From Prevotella sp. (lineage in GTDB: Bacteria > Bacteroidota > Bacteroidia > Bacteroidales > Bacteroidaceae), in the NCBI GenBank assembly GCA_022511055.1, contig JAFLSH010000050.1, forward strand, positions 1-13,106: 13,106 nucleotides of DNA, in the 5' to 3' direction. The position numbers and the translations under genes are program-made. The notes under the pieces were generated by a model that ran no database searches, was not told the origin of the DNA, and was given only the letters and a program-made list of their open reading frames with translations. Each line of letters starts with the position of its first letter. Positions within the stretch are counted from its first letter, which is position 1. Positions 13,071 through 13,106 of this stretch are shown piece by piece.

Positions 13071-13092
13071 CTCGCGCGCGCGTATAGTAGCC
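13071..13092 (+). repeat. Second copy of the (CG)n-TATA-GTAGCC motif
   Basis: (CG)5-TATA-GTAGCC at 13073-13092 begins 4 bases after the dehydrogenase stop. It matches the motif at 143-122 (read leftward) except for one TA dinucleotide. Relative to the gene just upstream, both copies have the same orientation. 13073-13086 alternates pyrimidine and purine. The window ends 14 bases later, so the rest of the element cannot be judged. Confidence 0.5.
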
Positions 13093-13106
13093 ATACAAAC
13101 TGGATG

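Noticed and set aside
12376..13098. Minus-strand 240-residue frame opposite the dehydrogenase
   Set aside because: Complement of a convincing coding region; His/Ala/Val-rich composition and no motif.

Overview
The window looks like chromosomal DNA of a fairly GC-rich member of the Bacteroidales, most likely Prevotellaceae. Three things suggest this. Upstream of most transcription units there is a box of the Bacteroidetes type TAnnTTTG (the -7 element of the primary sigma factor). Classical Shine-Dalgarno sequences are largely absent. The folP-cdaA pair and the receiver-containing PEP-synthase-like protein read like Bacteroidetes versions. The lineage is inferred from protein flavour and promoter style; no marker gene is present to prove it.

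Layout from left to right. Positions 1-178 are noncoding and hold G/C-skewed short repeats plus an alternating (CG)n palindrome. cdaA (c-di-AMP synthase) and folP (dihydropteroate synthase) form a leftward operon. murF (last cytoplasmic ligase of the peptidoglycan precursor pathway) runs rightward from a shared intergenic region. It is followed by a tRNA-Pro(CGG) with its own promoter and a strong intrinsic terminator. A solitary, AT-richer, leftward gene for a 219-residue protein of unknown function comes next (3616-4275), with a textbook promoter. A leftward three-gene unit follows: two tandem LeuT-fold Na+ symporters (SNF family) and a membrane-anchored helix-hairpin-helix protein. A small VanZ-like membrane protein is divergent from that unit; the two promoters overlap and their -7 boxes form an inverted repeat. 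The VanZ-like gene converges on a shared hairpin terminator with a leftward 1001-residue protein. That protein carries two receiver-like domains and an ATP-grasp PEP-synthase N-terminal domain, but no recognisable PEP-binding barrel. Divergent from it, a YqhD/butanol-dehydrogenase-type alcohol dehydrogenase closes the window, followed by a second copy of the (CG)n-TATA-GTAGCC motif.

How the genes relate. Most of the window is housekeeping: folate synthesis, cell wall, c-di-AMP signalling, amino-acid-type uptake, aldehyde reduction. c-di-AMP synthesis and murF lie back to back with folP between them, but no physical pathway link is visible. The least ordinary items are the receiver/ATP-grasp chimera (often annotated simply as PEP synthase although it lacks the parts needed for that reaction), the unknown 219-residue gene, and the edge repeats. 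I saw no insertion sequence, phage, CRISPR array or defence cassette.
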